Positions 62,581-64,000 of a DNA stretch of 64,000 nt are shown here, piece by piece. Position numbers and translations under genes: made by a program. Where the stretch lies: contig CP119076.1 in the NCBI GenBank assembly GCA_029027985.1, forward strand, positions 3,408,422 to 3,472,421, read 5' to 3'. The stretch's first letter is position 1, and each line of letters starts with the position of its first letter. Source of the DNA: Klebsiella aerogenes (GTDB lineage: Bacteria > Pseudomonadota > Gammaproteobacteria > Enterobacterales > Enterobacteriaceae). Under the pieces are notes generated by a model, which had not been told where the DNA came from, ran no database searches, and worked only from the letters and a program-made list of their open reading frames with translations.

Positions 62581-64000
62581 ATGAGTCGCAAACAATTAGC
62601 CCTGCTGGAGCCGACGCTGGTGCGCCAGGCGCTGCTGGATGCCGTAAAAAAACTCAGTCCTTCGGTGCAGTGGCGTAACCCAGTGATGTTTATCGTCTGG
62701 ATCGGCAGCCTGCTGACCACCCTACTGGCGATCGCAATGGCCAGCGGGCATATCGCCGGCCATGCCGGGTTTACCGCCGCCATTAGCCTGTGGCTGTGGT
62801 TTACCGTCCTGTTCGCCAACTTCGCCGAAGCGATGGCCGAAGGCCGCAGCAAGGCACAGGCCAACAGCCTGAAAGGGGTGAAGAAAACCGCCTTCGCCCG
62901 TAAACTGCGCACGCCGCAGCACGGTGCGCCGATGGATCACGTGCCGGCGGAAGAGTTACGCAAAGGCGATGTCGTGCTGGTGGAAGCCGGCGACATCATT
63001 CCCTGCGACGGTGAAGTGATCGAAGGCGGCGCCTCGGTGGATGAGAGCGCCATTACCGGTGAATCCGCGCCGGTGATCCGCGAGTCCGGCGGCGATTTTG
63101 CTTCGGTGACCGGCGGGACACGGATCCTCTCCGACTGGCTGGTGATCCGCTGTAGCGTCAACCCTGGCGAAACCTTCCTCGACCGCATGATCGCCATGGT
63201 GGAAGGCGCGCAGCGCCGTAAAACACCGAACGAAATCGCGCTGACGATCCTGCTGATCGCCCTGACGCTGGTTTTCCTGTTGGCGACCGCCACCATCTGG
63301 CCTTTCTCCGCCTGGAGCGGTAATACCGTCAGCGTCACCGTGCTGGTCGCGCTGCTGGTCTGTCTGATCCCGACGACTATCGGCGGCCTGCTGTCGGCCA
63401 TCGGCGTCGCCGGGATGAGCCGTATGCTCGGCGCGAATGTGATAGCCACCAGCGGCCGCGCGGTGGAAGCGGCTGGCGACGTTGACGTGCTGTTGCTGGA
63501 TAAAACCGGCACCATCACCCTCGGCAACCGCCAGGCCTCGGCCTTCCTGCCCGCCCGCGGCGTCGAAGAACGCGTACTGGCCGATGCCGCTCAGCTGTCA
63601 TCGCTGGCGGATGAAACGCCGGAGGGCCGTAGCATCGTCGTATTGGCGAAGCAGCGCTTTAATCTGCGCGAACGCGATCTGCAATCACTGCATGCCACAT
63701 TCGTTCCCTTTACCGCGCAAACCCGGATGAGCGGCATCAACATCGACCAGCGCATGATCCGCAAAGGCTCGGTGGACGCCATTCGCCGTCATATCGAAGC
63801 CAACGGCGGCCACTTCCCGGCCGATGTCGATAAACTGGTGGAAGAGGTCGCCCGCCAGGGGGCGACGCCACTGGTGGTCGCGGAAGGCGAGCGGGTGCTG
63901 GGGATTATTTCACTCAAAGATATCGTTAAAGGCGGTATTAAAGAGCGTTTCGCCCAGTTACGTAAAATGGGGATTAAAACGGTCATGATCACCGGCGATA
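62581..64000 (+). CDS. kdpB: K+-transporting P-type ATPase KdpB (3'-truncated by window edge)
   Basis: Catalytic subunit of the Kdp pump. 473 codons of about 682 are in the window, with no stop. Seen: TM1-2, actuator domain with [12 protein letters not shown]3-4 with [15 protein letters not shown], phosphorylated Asp307 in [10 protein letters not shown] and the nucleotide-binding domain, ending near MITGD of the hinge. ATG 62581 follows kdpA by 20 bases with GGAG upstream. The kdpC and kdpDE genes are expected beyond the edge. Confidence 0.97.
   Translation, partial: MSRKQLALLEPTLVRQALLDAVKKLSPSVQWRNPVMFIVWIGSLLTTLLAIAMASGHIAGHAGFTAAISLWLWFTVLFANFAEAMAEGRSKAQANSLKGVKKTAFARKLRTPQHGAPMDHVPAEELRKGDVVLVEAGDIIPCDGEVIEGGASVDESAITGESAPVIRESGGDFASVTGGTRILSDWLVIRCSVNPGETFLDRMIAMVEGAQRRKTPNEIALTILLIALTLVFLLATATIWPFSAWSGNTVSVTVLVALLVCLIPTTIGGLLSAIGVAGMSRMLGANVIATSGRAVEAAGDVDVLLLDKTGTITLGNRQASAFLPARGVEERVLADAAQLSSLADETPEGRSIVVLAKQRFNLRERDLQSLHATFVPFTAQTRMSGINIDQRMIRKGSVDAIRRHIEANGGHFPADVDKLVEEVARQGATPLVVAEGERVLGIISLKDIVKGGIKERFAQLRKMGIKTVMITGD

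Overview
The window is an enterobacterial core-chromosome segment (Enterobacterales, Enterobacteriaceae). Gene content and protein sequences fit the Klebsiella/Raoultella group best: the gene order is that of the E. coli gal-mod-pgl and nadA-tol-cyd-suc-sdh-gltA-kdp regions, GC-rich codon use is typical, and a pyroglutamate cluster (pcp, DUF979, DUF969, pxpABC) sits where E. coli carries other genes between nei and gltA/pxpA. The species call is an inference from gene order and recalled homologs; no search was run. Both window edges cut genes: an RND pump at the left and kdpB at the right.

Layout. 1-6.1 kb is accessory: the 3' part of an RND efflux pump, a degenerate acyltransferase-3 membrane protein, a small predicted outer-membrane barrel of unknown function, and a compact operon of a secreted TPR protein, an ECF sigma factor and a membrane anti-sigma factor. 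6.1-13.7 kb: pgl, ybhA, the molybdate genes modABC with their regulator modE, modF and the small pump subunit acrZ. 13.7-19.1 kb: galETKM with both GalR operators, then gpmA with a Fur box. 19.2-23.3 kb: aroG (TyrR box), zitB, pnuC, nadA. 23.4-24.9 kb: the seven-gene Lys/Val tRNA operon, whose spacers carry repeated copies of the tRNA-Lys 3' end. 25-31 kb: tolQRAB-pal-cpoB with ybgC. 30.8-34 kb: cydABX-ybgE. 34.6-40.1 kb: mannosyl-glycerate genes mngAB and mngR. 40.3-50 kb: sucABCD and sdhCDAB; gltA diverges at 50.6 kb. 52-58.4 kb: nei and the 5-oxoproline cluster with ybgI. 58.5-64 kb: the peptide transporter dtpD, ybfA, and kdpFAB.

How the genes work together. The sdh, suc and gltA genes encode a contiguous half of the TCA cycle beside cytochrome bd oxidase (cydABX), all typically oxygen-controlled; a perfect FNR box and a CRP-like site are visible. 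The Tol-Pal genes maintain the outer membrane during division. The 5-oxoproline cluster reads as a complete route: Pcp frees pyroglutamate from peptides, the DUF969/DUF979 pair is likely its transporter, and PxpABC hydrolyses it to glutamate.

The most unusual signals are non-coding: five copies of an element ending in an 18-nt pseudo 3' end of tRNA-Lys inside the tRNA operon; a 25-codon leader ORF overlapping the dtpD start by ATGA; a long ERIC element carrying three perfect hairpins; and a normal ERIC lodged in the 3' UTR of sucD, the place where E. coli makes the sRNA SdhX. Long open frames opposite sucA, sdhA, tolQR, aroG and pgl were judged to be shadows and left out.
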